Below, piece after piece: positions 41,701 to 50,562 of a DNA stretch of 64,000 nt. Within the stretch, counting starts at the first letter, position 1. Every line of letters begins with the position of its first letter. Below the pieces are notes generated by a model. The model saw nothing but the letters and a program-made list of their open reading frames with translations, did no database searches and was not told the origin of the DNA. The stretch covers positions 1-64,000 of the forward strand of contig CAYPNP010000002.1 of the NCBI GenBank assembly GCA_964412195.1, written 5' to 3'. Made by a program: the position numbers and the translations under genes. Source of the stretch: CAYPNP01 sp964412195 (GTDB taxonomy: Bacteria; Acidobacteriota; JAAYUB01).

Positions 41701-43828
41701 CCACTCCGTCCGGATCCTCGAACACGTCGCCCACCGCCAGGGCGTCGTCGGTGGACAGTCCGGCGAGGTCGAAGTTCCTCAATGAACCGGTCCCCCCGTA
41801 GATCTTGAGCTGGGCCGCTTCCACGTCCAGCACGACGAACTCTCCCCCACCGTGATCGTCCTCCCGCAGGACGTTGCCCACCGCCAGCTGATCGCCCGCG
41901 CCGACGGACGAGGGCACCACGCCGAACGTCTGGCAGAAGCCGAGCACCCCCTGGCGGACCGCCGCCAGCTCGGCCATCTTGCCCAGGAGGCGGCCCACGT
42001 CGTCGCTTGCGTACATCGCGTACAACGCCTTGGGATTCGTCAAGAGAAGGTAATCGGCGGTCGCCGCGGCATCCAGGACCTGATCCTGCAGTTCCGCACC
42101 GGACCGGCCCAAGTCCGCCGTGAACGAGGTGATGGCTCCGCCACTGGGACTGAAAACGACCATGGCCGGATCCGTCCCCACGGCGTAATCGTCGAAACCC
42201 GGGTAGAGCACTGGCACGACCCGGTACTCGAAATTGTAGGTGGCCCCGAAGGCGACGGTCACGCCCGGTTGGAAGTCCAGGTAGACGTTGGCGCTCTTGG
42301 TCGACCAGAAGTAATCCGGTTCGACATCATAGTCGGCGTAGGACTCGGGGATGGGCATGAATCCGGTCACGTCGTCGTGCAGCCCGTCCAGGGTGATGGG
42401 ATGGAGGTACATGTTCCGGATGCGGACGCGGACGGTCAGAACGTTGCCGGAGGCGGACGGGAGGATGTCGCGGCGTTCGACCAGCAGCTTTTCCTCGTAG
42501 GGCGTCACCAACAGGTGGTGGGTTTCGGTGAGGGGGATCCCGCAGTCGTGGGACCAGACCCGGGTCTTGACGTGGTGGACGCCCTCGGCCAGGCCGCCGG
42601 CGTCCCAGTCCTCGTCGAGGGAGGTGGTCTCGGAAGCCGTGAAAAGGGGCGTCGGGGCGTCATCCAGGAACACTTCGATGAGCTCCACGTTCTCCCCGGA
42701 CACCCACGTCCCCCAGCGGGTTTCCCGCTCCTCCCACGGCGTCTCGCTGGCCTCCACCGAGATGCGGACCACCTCGCCCGGGGGGACGGTGCTGCCGGAC
42801 GTGAGGACGATCTCGTAGTCATCCCGGGGCGAGTCGAAGTCCAGCTCCGCCGGGAAGCAGTCGGGCCGCTCCACCAGGAATGTCATGGAGCTGGCGCTGA
42901 AGGCTCCCGCCGCGTCGCGGGCCACCGCTTGAACATCCAGGGCCTGGTAGAACTGCAGCGGAGTCATGCCCAGGTCCACCGGATCGACCGTGCACTGGAA
43001 CGGCGCCGAGTAGTCGGTCTCGATCAGGGCGCCCTCCACGTAGAATTCCATCCGGTCGACCCCCTCGTTGTCCTTCGCTTCCGCCGTGAACTCCGGCGGC
43101 GCCTTCCGGGCGGCGTCCGCCAGGATCTCTGTGGTCAGGTTGGCCCCGGTGTTCGGCAATGTCACAAAATAGCCTTCGGCGCTGGCGACCTTGTTCCCGC
43201 TGGAATCGGCCGATTCCACCGCAAAATGATAGGTGGATCCCGCCGTCAATCCCGAGAGGGTCACGTCGTGGTCCTTGGCGGTGCCGGTGTGGAAGAACTG
43301 CCCGTCGTAAACCTTCGCCCGCCGGCCATAGTACGCCGTGCCGGTGGAATCCTCGTCGGTGGACCACTGGATCCGGGCCGAGGTTTTCGTGATATCCGAC
43401 ACCGTCGGTCCTGCGGTGATGACGGGCGGCAGGTTGTCGCATTTCCAGTTTTCACTCCGGAAATTGTTGGTCTCGCTGACCTCGGCCACGGCATTCAGGA
43501 CATCCGCCGTGACTCTCACCGTATCCACCGGCCAGGAGCAATTCCAGGAATACTGGGTAAAATGGCGGGTCAGGCGGGACCCGGGCGCCAGGACCGCCGG
43601 AACGGTATCGGAGGCCGCCGCCGCTCCGTCGACGTTCAGGCCGGTCAGGTGGCCGGCGGGCGCCGGGCCGTCCCCCACGTTGCGCACCTGGTAGTAAACT
43701 TGTCCGGAAGACACCCAGATGTCCGTGATGATCAGGTCCGGCGCCGCCGCTCGAACCGTCAGGAACGCGCCTGCCAACAGGGCGAAGCCGGTCGACAGAA
43801 ACCGGGGATTCCACGGATGATGCCCCAT
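38726..43828 (-). CDS. Secreted gingipain-like (C25) cysteine protease with adhesive domains and dockerin
   Basis: This 1700-residue protein begins with a signal peptide, then a CARDB-like domain (PDLIITDIWVSSGQVYYQV) and a fibronectin-III-like domain (TSARIQWSTDEDSTGTAYYG). Further beta domains and a region with FG-GAP-like periodicity (GDRIACGEF, GDGFAVGNVL, GDRLLAADIWGD) follow. The C25 peptidase domain (about 970-1255) has catalytic H near 1127 in AGHGGSGGW and C near 1159 in GASCKTGSY. Ig-like domains follow. The last 60 residues are a two-part dockerin (GDLNQDWRVGADDLAILLAA, GDLDGNGVLAAADAVLLANH). There is no type IX secretion C-terminal domain. The start ATG 43828 has AGGAG upstream. 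Confidence 0.87.
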   Translation of the reverse strand: MGHHPWNPRFLSTGFALLAGAFLTVRAAAPDLIITDIWVSSGQVYYQVRNVGDGPAPAGHLTGLNVDGAAAASDTVPAVLAPGSRLTRHFTQYSWNCSWPVDTVRVTADVLNAVAEVSETNNFRSENWKCDNLPPVITAGPTVSDITKTSARIQWSTDEDSTGTAYYGRRAKVYDGQFFHTGTAKDHDVTLSGLTAGSTYHFAVESADSSGNKVASAEGYFVTLPNTGANLTTEILADAARKAPPEFTAEAKDNEGVDRMEFYVEGALIETDYSAPFQCTVDPVDLGMTPLQFYQALDVQAVARDAAGAFSASSMTFLVERPDCFPAELDFDSPRDDYEIVLTSGSTVPPGEVVRISVEASETPWEERETRWGTWVSGENVELIEVFLDDAPTPLFTASETTSLDEDWDAGGLAEGVHHVKTRVWSHDCGIPLTETHHLLVTPYEEKLLVERRDILPSASGNVLTVRVRIRNMYLHPITLDGLHDDVTGFMPIPESYADYDVEPDYFWSTKSANVYLDFQPGVTVAFGATYNFEYRVVPVLYPGFDDYAVGTDPAMVVFSPSGGAITSFTADLGRSGAELQDQVLDAAATADYLLLTNPKALYAMYASDDVGRLLGKMAELAAVRQGVLGFCQTFGVVPSSVGAGDQLAVGNVLREDDHGGGEFVVLDVEAAQLKIYGGTGSLRNFDLAGLSTDDALAVGDVFEDPDGVADYQEEIVVASGTCPDGTVKIYQFRPDPNRLEEAESFTSDFEPGDRIACGEFATMLDPDDWDEVAVIYGVDGDVEIYDAPAGSTGMTPWGYLSTAFRTGDGFAVGNVLSWANDEFVVGDIDADEIRIYRGNGMSRSFSQPLTPGDRLLAADIWGDSWDEILLFKRDDSPGWPGQHIYAFTCSVDADSVLTTRLVTSWPYSLSDMDRVAAGDLLPRLDKDEVLVGHGCRLDGHLAGEVDVLNGTGDSALDRDILDDLIDEGGEWAEKLASGWAGNGYLLIVGETPVIPAFSRRYELYDTRDVGYTDNYYASTDDEVHHPDLAVGRIIGGNVNRLIEPIQASLDLLSGAAELTDESAAVISGLARGPGGTSDEIDFTVERNDVADLLDDLGFTAYELHEPTEDEFFDYVNNRDFIYLAGHGGSGGWDVIAWDMIDDHFDPGGKRPVVFGASCKTGSYFAGYSFAETFLNGNAGAYIGATANATSPHCANLARRFYSELEPGRSVGESFKLAKDSLVDAGDSDDRGYNQYNSAVFHFYGDPKIEVDWSARKWSPGVRAPGPLDGTLLGGPVAALTVSVPMYTVTASGGIDTVQIPGGSVFAEPGHAVVPNYTVRVDYPAGTQVRSVTLAELGQPVTQANLSLALAEVLEPGEEPGRTPDLAPSGDEWWPRRDFDWEVLPLPGGASRLILTIYPFFYNANTADAQFYQSYNFTVTTGPGSVAARRLKAAKPVFGLGEMVSAELFLTETTGQLPDVLVETFVSGGPAGGLEAGLPLRKLTGVKGLTSCAFDWDSTGAAAGDYQMEVNFRNSAGILLGTASCPFSLGRSAGAITRLDADPVCFEEGQSVALKADFTNTGDRTVSGILYLEARKENQNVLAHFEAEFTGLAPGATANLSANWAPVSAGRQYCQLVAWAEFDGNASPARVEAVPVLGDLNQDWRVGADDLAILLAALAGHLQPGYGAFSACEFAGDLDGNGVLAAADAVLLANHLAGNW

Positions 43829-43962
43829 GCTCTCTCTCCTGCTGTTGCGTATAGCTGCAGGATATACCGATTTCAGAATTTTACAATCTGGAGACTTCCA
43901 AGAACTGCTGGGACAAATCACATGTGGATCGCCCGCCGGGCCGGAGCCGGGCGCCGGGCGGC

Positions 43963-46900
43963 TTATCCCCAGCCGTCGATGACGGCGTCCAGGGCGGCGC
44001 GGATCCGGTCATAGTCCCGCCACCGCGCAGACGGCTTTTTGGCGATGAGGCGCAAGACCAGCTCCGACAGCGCCGGAGGTGTTCCGGGGACCAGCTCCAC
44101 CGGCGGTACGGGCTCCTCCCGGAGGATGGCGGCGATGACCTCGAAGGATTCCTCCGCCTGGAACGGCGGGCGGCCGGTGACCAGTTCGTAGCCCATGACG
44201 CCGAGGGAGTAGAAATCGTAGCCGGTCTCGCGGATTTTTTTCCCGAATAGGTGCTCGGGCGGAACGTATTGCAGGGTCCCCGCCAAGAGGCTGGTCCGGG
44301 TGAGCGTGGCGGCGTCCTGGATCCGGGCCAAGCCGAAGTCCAGGATCTTCAGCCGCTGCCGCGCCGCGGGGAGCAGTTCCGGCCAGGCCGCGCTTTCGTC
44401 CAACTCCCGCGCCCCCGTGAGCATCACATTTTCCGGCTTGACGTCCCGATGGATGATGCCGGCCTGGTGGATCTCCCACAGGATGTCGAGCAGGCCGGAG
44501 AAGATCGCCAGGGACGTCCGCGGTGCCGGCCGCCGTTCCGCGATCCACTGCCGCAGGGTGACGCCGTCGACGAACTCCATGGCGTAGAACAGTTTCCCCT
44601 GGCTCTCGCCCCGTGCGAGGACTTTCACCACGTTCGGGTGGCGCAGCCGCTCGCAGATCAGCCCCTCCTGGATGAACCGCCGCCGGCCGGCCTCGTCGAT
44701 CAGCCCCATGTCCAGCACCTTGAGCGCGACCGGCTCACCACCTGCCGGATCGGCGGCTTTGTACACCGTCCCGCTGCCGCCCCGGCCGATCTCCTCCACG
44801 ATCCGGAAACGCCCCACGTGCCCCCGGCGCTTCCAGTACGCGAACAGCATGGCATACTTTTTCGCCAGCGAAATCCCGGCGTACGAGACGAGGGCGAACG
44901 CCAGCACCGCCAGCGCGGTGAACGGGCCGGTCCGCCAGAAGGGCGGCGTGATGGAGATCGGCAGGGCCAGGCCGGTCCGGTTCCAAACGCCGTCGCTGTT
45001 GGCGGCCCGCACCCGCAGGGTGTATTGGCCCGGTTCGAGGCCGGGGTAGCGGGCGAATCCCCGCGTGCCGCAGGCCACCCAGTCCCGGTCGAGGCCTTCC
45101 AGCCGGCAGGCGTACCGGTTCCGGCCGGGGGCCCGGAAATCCAGGGCGGCGAATTCGAAGGACAGGAAGTTCCGGTCGTAGGGCAGCGTGACGGATTTCA
45201 GGGCGGGGATCTCCCCCGCGGTCCCGATGCTCCGCTCGAATACCTGGAAGGCGGTGAGCGCCACCGGTGGTTCCGCCGGATTGGGCGCCATGTCTTCCGG
45301 CCGGAAGGACGTGACGCCGCGGATCCCGCCGAAGTACAGGGTGCCGTCGGGGGTCCGGCAGCAGGCCGCCCGGTTGTACTCGCCGCTGCGGAGCCCGTCG
45401 GCGGCGTCGTAGTTCAGGAACCGCCCCGACTTCGGATCGAAGCAGGACAATCCCCGGAGCGTGCCGATCCAGATGCGGCCGAGCGAGTCGGGGAGGATCC
45501 CCGCCACCGCGGTGTCGGCCAGCCCGTCGCTCCGGTCGTACCGCCGGCAGCGCCCGGTGCGGGTGTCGAACCGGTCGAGCCCGTCGCCGGTACCGAGCCA
45601 GAGGATTCCGGGCTGACCGGGCGGTTCGAGAATGGCCGCCACCGAATTGTCGCTGAGGCTGCCCGCATCCGTCGGATCGCTGCCATAGCGCCGGAAACGC
45701 CCCGTGGCCGGATCGAACCGGTCCAGGCCCCCGCCGGCCGTGCCGATCCACAGGACGCCGGGCTGCGAAGGAGCCTCGTAGATGCACAGGACGTTGTCGT
45801 TGCCGAGGCTGCCGGGATCGGCCGGATCGTGCCGGTAGTGCCGGAACTCACGGCGGTCGGGCAGCCAGCGATCGAGCCCTCCGCCCACGGTGCCCACCCA
45901 GAGGGTTCCGTCCGTCGACTCGTGGACCGCCCAGACATAGCTCCCTGACAACCCTCCGCCCCGGCCGGGTGGCGGCCCGACAGCGCGGGTGGTTCCCCGG
46001 CCGCGGTCATACTGGAACAATCCCCCGCCGGCCGTCCCAAGCCACAGGATCTCCGGGCGGCTACGGGAAGGCCGGATCACGTAGACCGGATAGCGAGACA
46101 GGTCCCCGGCCAGAGGCGACAACGGGACGTCCACGATGGTGCCGGCCCCGTCCAGGCGGTGGAGCAGGGTCTCGCCTGCAGATCCCAGCCACACGGTCCC
46201 GTCCGGGTCCGCCGCGAGGGCGGCGATCATGCCCTGCTTGCGCGAGCCGTCGGGCTCCGGGCCGGGTTCGTGGTGGCGGAACCGCTCCCTGACCGGGTTG
46301 AACCGCAGGGCGCCGCCGAAGGACGTGCCGATCCAGATCACGCCGGAGCGGTCTTCAAACAGGCTGAGGATTTCCTGGGCGCCCGGCGCGTCCGGGTCCC
46401 CCGTGGCGAGACGGAACGCGGTGAAGCGGCCGGCGGCGGGATCGTAACGGAACAGCCCGTCCCAGGTCCCAATCCAGATCCGTCCGGCGCGGTCCCGGAG
46501 CAGCGCGCGCGCCAGGTGGAAGGGCACGTGGCCGGCGGCGACGTACGGCGACGCGCACGTCTCGAACCGCTCCCGGGCGGGATCGAACCGGCTGAGGCCG
46601 GCCTCGGTGCCCACCCAGATTTCGCCGGGCCGGCCCTCGCAGAGCGACTGCACCCGGTCGTCCACGAGGCTGGCCGGGTCGGCCGGATCGTGCCGGTACA
46701 CGGCGAACCGGCCGGTCCGGCGGTGGAGCCGGCCCAATCCGCCCATGGTGCCGACCCAAAGGGAGCCGCGGCTGTCCTCGCAGATGGCGGTGACGCTGTC
46801 GTGGGGGAGACTGTCCGCGCGGGCCGGATCATGCCGCAGAACCGTGAAGTGCCCGGCCGCCGGATCCAGCCGGTTCAGACCGCCCTCCGACGTGCCGGCC

Positions 46901-47376
46901 CAGAGGACGCCGGCCCTGTCCAGGCAGAGGGCCTGGACCATGTCGTGGCTGAGGCTGGAAGGGTCGCCCTCCCGGTTCCGGAAGTGGGTGCAGCGCTCGC
47001 TCCGGGGGTCGAAGCGGTTGAGGCCGCCACTCTCGGTCCCGATCCAGAGGGCGCCGTCCCTCCCCGGGCACAGGGCCCGGATGATGTTGTGGCTGAGGCT
47101 GGCCGGGTTCCGGACGTCCCGCTTGTAGGCGACGACCCGCTGCCCGTCGTAGCGGTTCAGCCCGCCCTCGGTGCCGATCCAGATGAAGCCGGCCTGGTCC
47201 TGCAGGATGCCCCGGACGGTGCTCTGGGTCAGCCCTTCCGCGGCGGACACCCGGTCGCACAGCAGGACCTGACGGTCCGGCGCCCCGGCGGCCCAGGCGG
47301 AGCCGCACCCGGCCAGCCCTGCGGCCAGCAGGGCCAGGCGCCCGACCGCCAGCCGGAGTACCCTGCGGAGATTCAT
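43963..47376 (-). CDS. Two-component-type propeller receptor fused to a Ser/Thr protein kinase
   Basis: This 1137-residue receptor has a signal-like N-terminus and fourteen Reg_prop blades of about 45 residues (pattern ILWIGTxGGGLNRFDPATGRF), enough for two seven-bladed propellers. A Y_Y_Y domain (about 735-800) and one membrane span (about 812-838) follow. The cytoplasmic Hanks-type kinase (about 853-1120) has P-loop IGRGGSGTVYKA, VALK, HRDVKPEN, DFGLA and GTLQYVPPE, all needed for activity. This extracellular design normally feeds a histidine kinase, so a Ser/Thr kinase is unusual. It lies 57 bases after an AraC regulator. A matching receptor with a phosphatase lies at 50563-53913. Confidence 0.93.
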   Translation of the reverse strand: MNLRRVLRLAVGRLALLAAGLAGCGSAWAAGAPDRQVLLCDRVSAAEGLTQSTVRGILQDQAGFIWIGTEGGLNRYDGQRVVAYKRDVRNPASLSHNIIRALCPGRDGALWIGTESGGLNRFDPRSERCTHFRNREGDPSSLSHDMVQALCLDRAGVLWAGTSEGGLNRLDPAAGHFTVLRHDPARADSLPHDSVTAICEDSRGSLWVGTMGGLGRLHRRTGRFAVYRHDPADPASLVDDRVQSLCEGRPGEIWVGTEAGLSRFDPARERFETCASPYVAAGHVPFHLARALLRDRAGRIWIGTWDGLFRYDPAAGRFTAFRLATGDPDAPGAQEILSLFEDRSGVIWIGTSFGGALRFNPVRERFRHHEPGPEPDGSRKQGMIAALAADPDGTVWLGSAGETLLHRLDGAGTIVDVPLSPLAGDLSRYPVYVIRPSRSRPEILWLGTAGGGLFQYDRGRGTTRAVGPPPGRGGGLSGSYVWAVHESTDGTLWVGTVGGGLDRWLPDRREFRHYRHDPADPGSLGNDNVLCIYEAPSQPGVLWIGTAGGGLDRFDPATGRFRRYGSDPTDAGSLSDNSVAAILEPPGQPGILWLGTGDGLDRFDTRTGRCRRYDRSDGLADTAVAGILPDSLGRIWIGTLRGLSCFDPKSGRFLNYDAADGLRSGEYNRAACCRTPDGTLYFGGIRGVTSFRPEDMAPNPAEPPVALTAFQVFERSIGTAGEIPALKSVTLPYDRNFLSFEFAALDFRAPGRNRYACRLEGLDRDWVACGTRGFARYPGLEPGQYTLRVRAANSDGVWNRTGLALPISITPPFWRTGPFTALAVLAFALVSYAGISLAKKYAMLFAYWKRRGHVGRFRIVEEIGRGGSGTVYKAADPAGGEPVALKVLDMGLIDEAGRRRFIQEGLICERLRHPNVVKVLARGESQGKLFYAMEFVDGVTLRQWIAERRPAPRTSLAIFSGLLDILWEIHQAGIIHRDVKPENVMLTGARELDESAAWPELLPAARQRLKILDFGLARIQDAATLTRTSLLAGTLQYVPPEHLFGKKIRETGYDFYSLGVMGYELVTGRPPFQAEESFEVIAAILREEPVPPVELVPGTPPALSELVLRLIAKKPSARWRDYDRIRAALDAVIDGWG

Positions 47377-47433
47377 GATCGGAGCGTCACCTCTCGGTTG
47401 GTGGCGTGGACGTCCCCGGTCCGCCGCCCGCGG

Positions 47434-48099
47434 TCAGTGCGGCTGGACCTCGGTGGGCAGCATCCCGAACCGCCGCTTGAACAGTTGGCTGAAGTAGGCC
47501 GCGTCGGCGAATCCCAGCTCCCAGGAGACTTCCTTCACGGTCGTCCGCGACTCCCCGTCCTTCAGGATCAGGAACCCCCGGTTCATCTTCTCGTTGAGGA
47601 GGGCCTCCTGCAGCGTGATCCCCTGCTCTTTCTTGAACTTGTTGGACAAGTAGTTGGGGTGGTAGCCGAACTTCTCGGCCAGGGACGCGACGGTCGTCTT
47701 CCGGAGCGCTTCCTGGGAACACGCCGACAATTGCAGCAGGATCCGTTCGGAGAAGACGTGGTCCTTCTTCTCCTCCTCGTACTCCTCCAGGAATGCTCCC
47801 AGGTCGGCGATGAACAAACGGATCTTCTCCCGGGGCTCGGGCTCGTTGACGAAGTTCTCCGTGATGGTCAGCTGCTTGCGGATGATCCGCTCGGCCTCGT
47901 GGACATACAGCACCGAGAGGATGCCGAAGACCATGGTGACGAAGCGGCTGTTGATCTCCTTCGCGTCCCCCCGGGCGTCGTCGGCCACGATCCCGGCCTG
48001 CGCCTCCAGCGTATGCAGGAATTCCTCCCGTCCCTGGGCCTGGTACAGCTTCAGCAGCTCCCTGGCGAACTCGACGGTGCGGGTGAATTTCCCGGACAT
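47434..48099 (-). CDS. AraC-type regulator with a helical N-terminal domain
   Basis: This 221-residue protein has a helical N-terminal half of unknown family (EFARELLKLYQAQGREEFLHTLEAQ) and an AraC DNA-binding C-terminus. That part contains KTTVASLAEKFGYHPNYLSNKFKKEQG, LNEKMNRGFLILKDG and EVSWELGFADAAYFSQLFKRRFG. ATG 48099 has GGAGG 8 bases upstream; the longer frame reaches into another promoter and is rejected. It precedes the Ser/Thr kinase receptor by 57 bases in what looks like one operon and may regulate it or be its output. Confidence 0.88.
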   Translation of the reverse strand: MSGKFTRTVEFARELLKLYQAQGREEFLHTLEAQAGIVADDARGDAKEINSRFVTMVFGILSVLYVHEAERIIRKQLTITENFVNEPEPREKIRLFIADLGAFLEEYEEEKKDHVFSERILLQLSACSQEALRKTTVASLAEKFGYHPNYLSNKFKKEQGITLQEALLNEKMNRGFLILKDGESRTTVKEVSWELGFADAAYFSQLFKRRFGMLPTEVQPH

Positions 48100-48146
48100 G
48101 GTGCCTGCCTCCGATCCGGCCTCTTGGGGAATGGTAAAACAAGGGA

Positions 48147-48174
48147 ATGATACCACTTGCCCGCCGAAATGCAA
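48147..48174 (-). promoter_or_regulatory. Probable promoter of the AraC-kinase operon
   Basis: On the minus strand TTGCAT (48174-48169) and TATCAT (48152-48147) are 16 bases apart. Confidence 0.5.
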
Positions 48175-48249
48175 ATCCCTGATCCGACGCCGGGCGGGGG
48201 GGGCATATTCGACCTCCGGCGCGGTTCCGGTCCATTGGTCGCCTCGCCA

Positions 48250-48278
48250 TTGAAAAGGCCGTTCGCAGCGGGTACAAT
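48250..48278 (+). promoter_or_regulatory. Sigma-70 type promoter of the zinc metallopeptidase gene
   Basis: TTGAAA (48250-48255) and TACAAT (48273-48278) are 17 bases apart. The leader carries TAAGGAG 7 bases before ATG 48315. Confidence 0.72.
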
Positions 48279-48314
48279 CCGGATTGGGATACTTCAAGAA
48301 TAAGGAGCAATGCC

Positions 48315-49166
48315 ATGCGCTGGGAAATGGGCCGGAGAAGCGAGAACGTGGAGGACCGCCGCGGCATGCGGCCTCAGCGGATCGCTCTGGGTGGGGGAAT
48401 CGGGGGCATCATCCTGATCGTGATCGCCTTGCTGCTGGGCGTCAATCCGCAGCAATTGCTCCAGCAGATGCCGGCGGACCAGACGGCGTCCCAAACGCAG
48501 GTCCAGCAGCGGGATCCCGCGGAGGACCGCCTGGCGGAGTTCGTCTCGGTGGTCCTGGCCGACACCGAGGACGTCTGGCGGGCCCAGTTCCAGTCCATGG
48601 GCCGGCAGTACCGGGAGCCCAAGCTGGTGCTGTTCACCGAGCAGGTGAACTCCGCCTGCGGGTTCGCCAGCTCGGCAGTGGGACCCTTCTACTGCCCCGG
48701 GGACGAGAAGGTGTACATCGACCTCCAGTTCTACCAGGAATTGAAGGACCGGTTCGGCGCGCCGGGCGATTTCGCCCAGGCCTATGTGATCGCCCACGAG
48801 ATCGGCCACCACGTCCAGAATCAGCTGGGGATCAGCGACAAAGTCCACGCCATGCAGCAGCGGGTTTCCAAGGAGGAGGCCAACGACCTGTCCGTCCGCC
48901 TGGAGCTGCAGGCGGATTTCTTCGCCGGCATCTGGGCGAACCACGCCCAGAAGATGCGCAACATCCTGGAGCCGGGCGACATCGAGGAGGCCCTCGGCGC
49001 GGCCAACGCCATCGGCGACGACCGGCTGCAGATGCAGGGCCAGGGCTACGTCGTGCCGGATTCCTTCACCCACGGCACCTCCGCCCAGCGCGTGCGCTGG
49101 TTCCGCCGCGGCTTCGAGACCGGCGACATGTCCCAGGGCGACACGTTCAACGCCGGCAGCCTTTGA
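48315..49166 (+). CDS. YpfJ-type neutral zinc metallopeptidase
   Basis: This 283-residue protein has one N-terminal membrane span (about 25-43), preceded by MRWEMGRRSENVEDRRG, typical of the family. The zincin motif AHEIGHHVQ lies near 160 with a downstream ELQADFFAGIW that supplies the third ligand. It is probably a membrane-anchored protease with the active site in the periplasm. The substrate is unknown. ATG 48315 matches the family start; an out-of-frame ATG lies at 48310. Confidence 0.9.
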   Translation: MRWEMGRRSENVEDRRGMRPQRIALGGGIGGIILIVIALLLGVNPQQLLQQMPADQTASQTQVQQRDPAEDRLAEFVSVVLADTEDVWRAQFQSMGRQYREPKLVLFTEQVNSACGFASSAVGPFYCPGDEKVYIDLQFYQELKDRFGAPGDFAQAYVIAHEIGHHVQNQLGISDKVHAMQQRVSKEEANDLSVRLELQADFFAGIWANHAQKMRNILEPGDIEEALGAANAIGDDRLQMQGQGYVVPDSFTHGTSAQRVRWFRRGFETGDMSQGDTFNAGSL

Positions 49167-49294
49167 GGGCCCGCGGGCCAGGCCGCGGCTTCATCCGACG
49201 GGCCTTGCGCGGAACAACACCCCCCCCGGACGAATCCGGCGCATCCGGCCGTTACGGGAACGACTGATCCACAGCCTGCTCCCCGGGAGGCGCC

Positions 49295-50422
49295 TTGTTC
49301 GGAATCATCCTTCTTGCCGCCTGCACGCTGATGCAGGCGTACGTCTTCTGGCGGGCGGCGTCCGTGCCGGCCATCGCCCGCCGCGTCCCCCGGAAGGTCC
49401 TTCTGGCCGTGGGACTCTGCCTCTGGGGAACCTTCCTCGCCTCCCGCTTCGTCGGGCGCTCCGGCGGCGGGGTTCCGGAGGCGGCCCTCGAATTCATCAG
49501 CATGGACTGGCTGGGCTCGCTGTTTCTCCTTTTCGTGTGCCTGCTGACGGTAGACGTTTTCACGGCCTTCGGCTACCTTTTCCGCCGCCTGGTGCCTTCC
49601 CTGCGCGGCTGGGCCCTGCTGGCCGGCACCCTGCTGACCGTCCTGGCGATGGTCCAGGGTCTCCGGCCGCCCGTGGTGGATGATCACGAGGTGAGCCTTC
49701 GGGAACTGCCGCCGGCGAAGGACGGGGTGGTCCTCGTCGCCGTTTCCGACCTCCACCTCGGCACGCTGCTCGGACCGGACTGGCTGGAAGCCCGGTGTGA
49801 CCAGATCCGGGAGCTGCGGCCCGATATGGTCCTCCTCCTGGGAGACATCGTGGAGGGGCACGGCCGGCCGCAGGCGGATTTCCTCCCCGCCCTCCGCGGG
49901 CTCGCCGCCCCGCTGGGCGTGTGGGCGGTCCCCGGCAACCATGAGTCCCATGGAGGAGACGCGCCCACCTCCCGCCTGCTCACGGAGGCCGGGATCCAGG
50001 TGCTGCGGAACCGCTGGGTGGAGGTCGCGCCCGGTCTCGTGCTGGCGGGCGTGGAAGACCTGACAAGCCGGCGCCGCTCGGGCCAAGGAGGCGATCCCGT
50101 CGGGCAGGCGCTGGCTGGCCGGCCGCCGGGGGCCGCCATCCTGCTCTCCCACACCCCCTGGGAGGCGGAGAGATCTGCCGCGGCGGGCGCGGGCCTGATG
50201 CTGAGCGGCCACACCCACGGCGGGCAGATCTGGCCCCTCGGATACCTGATCCGCCTCATGTACCCCCTGCTGGCGGGCCGGTATGAGGTCGGCGGCATGC
50301 CGGTCATCGTCTGCCGCGGCACGGGCACGTGGGGGCCGCGGATGCGCCTCTGGCATCCGGCGGAGATTCTCCGGATCACCCTCCACTCACCGGATGTCCC
50401 CCGGCAGGCCCGGACGAAGTAA
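49295..50422 (+). CDS. Membrane-associated metallophosphoesterase (YkuE-like)
   Basis: This 375-residue protein starts with about four membrane segments (1-125). A calcineurin-like phosphoesterase domain follows. Its metal sites are VSDLHLG (near 152), LLLGDIVEG (near 184), PGNHES (near 213), SHTPW and SGHTHGGQ (near 305). The family hydrolyses phosphoesters such as UDP-diacylglucosamine or envelope lipids. The start is TTG 49295 with GGGAGG 5 bases upstream, and no ATG or GTG fits. It is 128 bases after the metallopeptidase. Confidence 0.85.
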   Translation: MFGIILLAACTLMQAYVFWRAASVPAIARRVPRKVLLAVGLCLWGTFLASRFVGRSGGGVPEAALEFISMDWLGSLFLLFVCLLTVDVFTAFGYLFRRLVPSLRGWALLAGTLLTVLAMVQGLRPPVVDDHEVSLRELPPAKDGVVLVAVSDLHLGTLLGPDWLEARCDQIRELRPDMVLLLGDIVEGHGRPQADFLPALRGLAAPLGVWAVPGNHESHGGDAPTSRLLTEAGIQVLRNRWVEVAPGLVLAGVEDLTSRRRSGQGGDPVGQALAGRPPGAAILLSHTPWEAERSAAAGAGLMLSGHTHGGQIWPLGYLIRLMYPLLAGRYEVGGMPVIVCRGTGTWGPRMRLWHPAEILRITLHSPDVPRQARTK

Positions 50423-50562
50423 ACGACACCCCTCGCCCGCCGCTCCGTTGACGCCCCCGATGGCCGGCAGGTGGAATCGTGCTACAATAAGACAACTTTT
50501 TCCGTGTACCGCCGGATCGCCCGGTTGAGCGGGTTTGTCGGAACTCCAACCCGGGAGAGACA

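Noticed and set aside
39077..44014. Long plus-strand frames opposite the C25 protease
   Set aside because: No motif, no ribosome site, and the codon pattern is complementary to the protease gene.
50448..50488. Promoter TTGACG...TACAAT before the phosphatase receptor
   Set aside because: The two boxes are 29 bases apart, too far for a sigma-70 promoter.
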